A stretch of DNA of 8,465 bases from Bacteroidota bacterium. GTDB taxonomy: Bacteria > Bacteroidota > Bacteroidia > Chitinophagales > Saprospiraceae. The notes under the pieces were generated by a model. The model was not told the DNA's origin. It did not search any database and worked only from the letters and a program-made list of their open reading frames with translations. Positions 7,316 through 8,465 of the stretch are shown one piece after another. The translations under genes and the position numbers were made by a program. Where the stretch lies: contig JAGWYI010000153.1 in the NCBI GenBank assembly GCA_018969455.1, forward strand, positions 1 to 8,465. The letters are read 5' to 3'. Position 1 is the first letter of the stretch. Every line of letters starts with the position of its first letter.

Positions 7316-7323
7316 CAAAGTTG
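7316..7323 (-). promoter_or_regulatory. Weak candidate -7 promoter element upstream of fabH
   Basis: On the minus strand this reads CAACTTTG, one mismatch from TAnnTTTG. It is about 35 bases before the fabH ATG, inside the 88-base gap after the EamA gene. No good -33 element is visible. If real, the fabH, glycosyltransferase and kinase genes would have their own promoter, independent of EamA. Confidence 0.25.
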
Positions 7324-7369
7324 CTTGTTTTTTTGAAAAGGATGGAAAAATAAGGATAAAAACCCAAAT

Positions 7370-8266
7370 TCAACCATTCCCCCCCTGGTTGGCCAGCCAC
7401 ACCCCAGCAATGGTAAGCCCCATTCCAGCCGCCTCCATCCAGCTCAATTGTTCGCCCAGGAGTGCCCAACCAAGCAGGATTGCCACCACCGGGTTGATGT
7501 AAGTATACAAAGACGCTACCGTGGTGGATAGATGTTTCAAAACAAACATATATAAGGTAAAAGCCAATGCAGATCCGACAATTCCCAGATAAAAAACCGA
7601 AAGCCAGGATTCCCAGTGGTGGTCGATGTGATGTGAGGGATCAAATAAAAAACTCAAGGTAAATCCGCCCAAACCGCCGGCTGTTATTTGCATGCCTGCA
7701 TTGAGAACCGGCGATACATCTTGTCTGTTGAATCGTTTGGCCATTACTGTTCCAAGCGACCAGGTAAGGCAGGACGCAAAACAGCCTGCAATGCCCCATG
7801 CATAAACCGGATTGGAAAAATCTTTCCAGCCATCGCTAAAGATGAGTCCAAGGCCACCAAAACCGAGCAAAACGCCGGCAATAACCCATTTGTTGATGCG
7901 ATCGGAGCCGCGCCATATCAAGTTGATAAGCACCACAAATACCGGTGTTAAGGATCCAATAACCGCAGATAGCCCGGAAGATACAAATTGAAGGGCCCAG
8001 GTTACAAATCCGTTGCCACCAGTTATTGTAATGATTCCGGTGAGTACTTGTTTCCACACGTATTGACGGTTGGGAATATGCATTTTACCGCTTAACAAGG
8101 CCCAGCAGAGCAGAATAATACCTGCAATGGTTTGGCGGATACCCACCAACAGGAAAGGAGGAAAATCCCTGATGGCGTACTTGATGGCAGTATAGGTGGT
8201 GCCCCAAATAATACAGATGGCGCCGAGTGCAATAAAAGCCCTGATGCGGGCATCAACATTTAACAT
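7370..8266 (-). CDS. EamA / DMT-superfamily transporter
   Basis: This is a 298-residue inner-membrane protein of the drug/metabolite transporter superfamily, which exports or exchanges small metabolites such as amino acids or sugars. It has two EamA repeats (about 10-143 and 155-293), each with five predicted membrane spans, ten in total as usual for the family. Marks seen: IIWGTTYTAIKYAI (19-32) with FPPFLLVGIRQ just after, TPVFVVLINLI (107-117) in the first repeat, and YTYINPVVAILLGWALLGE (254-272) ending the second. The ATG at 8266 lies 37 bases after the stop of the upstream RelA/SpoT-type gene on the same strand, so the gene may be read through from there. An 88-base gap separates it from fabH. 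Substrate cannot be deduced; the link to the fabH/glycosyltransferase genes may be only positional. Confidence 0.9.
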   Translation of the reverse strand: MLNVDARIRAFIALGAICIIWGTTYTAIKYAIRDFPPFLLVGIRQTIAGIILLCWALLSGKMHIPNRQYVWKQVLTGIITITGGNGFVTWALQFVSSGLSAVIGSLTPVFVVLINLIWRGSDRINKWVIAGVLLGFGGLGLIFSDGWKDFSNPVYAWGIAGCFASCLTWSLGTVMAKRFNRQDVSPVLNAGMQITAGGLGGFTLSFLFDPSHHIDHHWESWLSVFYLGIVGSALAFTLYMFVLKHLSTTVASLYTYINPVVAILLGWALLGEQLSWMEAAGMGLTIAGVWLANQGGNG

Positions 8267-8302
8267 GGGGCAAAATTTCGAAAATTTTATTGCAAATCGA
8301 AA

Positions 8303-8465
8303 TCAATCCACCCGATAAACGCTGTTGACGTATTCAAAAGATTTGAGTTCGGTCATGGCATGTCTTAATTGGAGGGTATTAGCCACAATAAGGCCGATTC
8401 GACCTTCAAAATAACCGGCATCGCCAGAAATAGAAAAAGAGCGAATATTGATTCCAAGCGAGGCA
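8303..8465 (-). CDS. C-terminal ACT domain of a RelA/SpoT-type (p)ppGpp enzyme, 5' part missing
   Basis: On the minus strand a frame is open from the window edge to a TGA at 8303-8305 and gives 53 residues. It contains LGINIRSFSIS, then GYFEGRIGLIV and later LKSFEYVNSVYRVD at the very end. This matches the end of the ACT domain that closes long RelA/SpoT homologues: x-V-N-I-R-S-hydrophobic, D-x-G-x-FEG-x-I, a helix with leucines, and a last strand V-x-x-V-x-R. Such enzymes make and degrade (p)ppGpp; the ACT domain is regulatory. Only this tail is visible, so synthetase and hydrolase domains are not shown, and another ACT-domain protein is possible. The next gene on the strand, EamA, starts 36 bases beyond its stop. 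Confidence 0.7.
   Translation of the reverse strand, partial: ASLGINIRSFSISGDAGYFEGRIGLIVANTLQLRHAMTELKSFEYVNSVYRVD

Noticed and set aside
8272..8288. AT-rich near-palindrome AAAATTTCGAAAATTTT before the EamA gene
   Set aside because: The core palindrome is 8 bp of almost pure A/T with no GC stem; common by chance in such a gap.

Overview
The window looks like Bacteroidota chromosome. The evidence is a PD40-propeller/OmpA envelope protein of a type abundant in that phylum, A-rich leaders without clear Shine-Dalgarno sites, a TAnnTTTG-type promoter element, and FabH and membrane-glycosyltransferase signatures typical of the group. A finer taxonomic call is not possible from the sequence alone. 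No RNA genes, insertion sequences, CRISPR arrays or phage genes are visible, and the gene content reads as ordinary chromosomal, envelope-oriented DNA.

Left part, plus strand (2-3220). The window opens inside a large envelope gene whose start lies to the left. Its product carries PD40 beta-propeller blades, a beta-rich middle region, a carboxypeptidase-regulatory-like domain and a C-terminal OmpA-type peptidoglycan-binding domain. This is the order described for PorE-like type IX secretion accessory proteins. After a 57-base gap holding a promoter candidate comes an exported metallophosphoesterase of the PPP/Shewanella-like type. Its first metal-binding motif reads D-x-E instead of D-x-H. A weak AT-rich stem with a T tract follows that gene.

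Middle, convergent gap (3152-3342). Besides the terminator candidate, this gap holds a nested inverted repeat (3249-3307) and no gene I can support.

Right part, minus strand (3343-8465). Reading leftwards from the right edge: the last 53 codons of a RelA/SpoT-type (p)ppGpp enzyme, its ACT domain only; an EamA/DMT-family transporter; an extended FabH-type ketoacyl-ACP synthase III; a polytopic GT-C-like membrane glycosyltransferase with a soluble C-terminal domain; and a NahK-like (APH-fold) sugar kinase. The glycosyltransferase stop and the kinase start overlap as ATGA, and fabH ends 19 bases before the glycosyltransferase start. These three genes therefore probably form one transcription unit, with EamA possibly read in from 88 bases upstream.

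How they may work together (inference). KAS III starts acyl chains, the kinase could make a sugar-1-phosphate, and the GT-C protein could move a sugar from a lipid carrier onto an envelope acceptor. That would fit glycolipid or surface-glycan assembly, but no gene here fixes the substrate. No convincing new defence or mobile system was found. The most unusual points are the D-x-E phosphatase motif and the acyl synthase/glycosyltransferase/sugar kinase unit.
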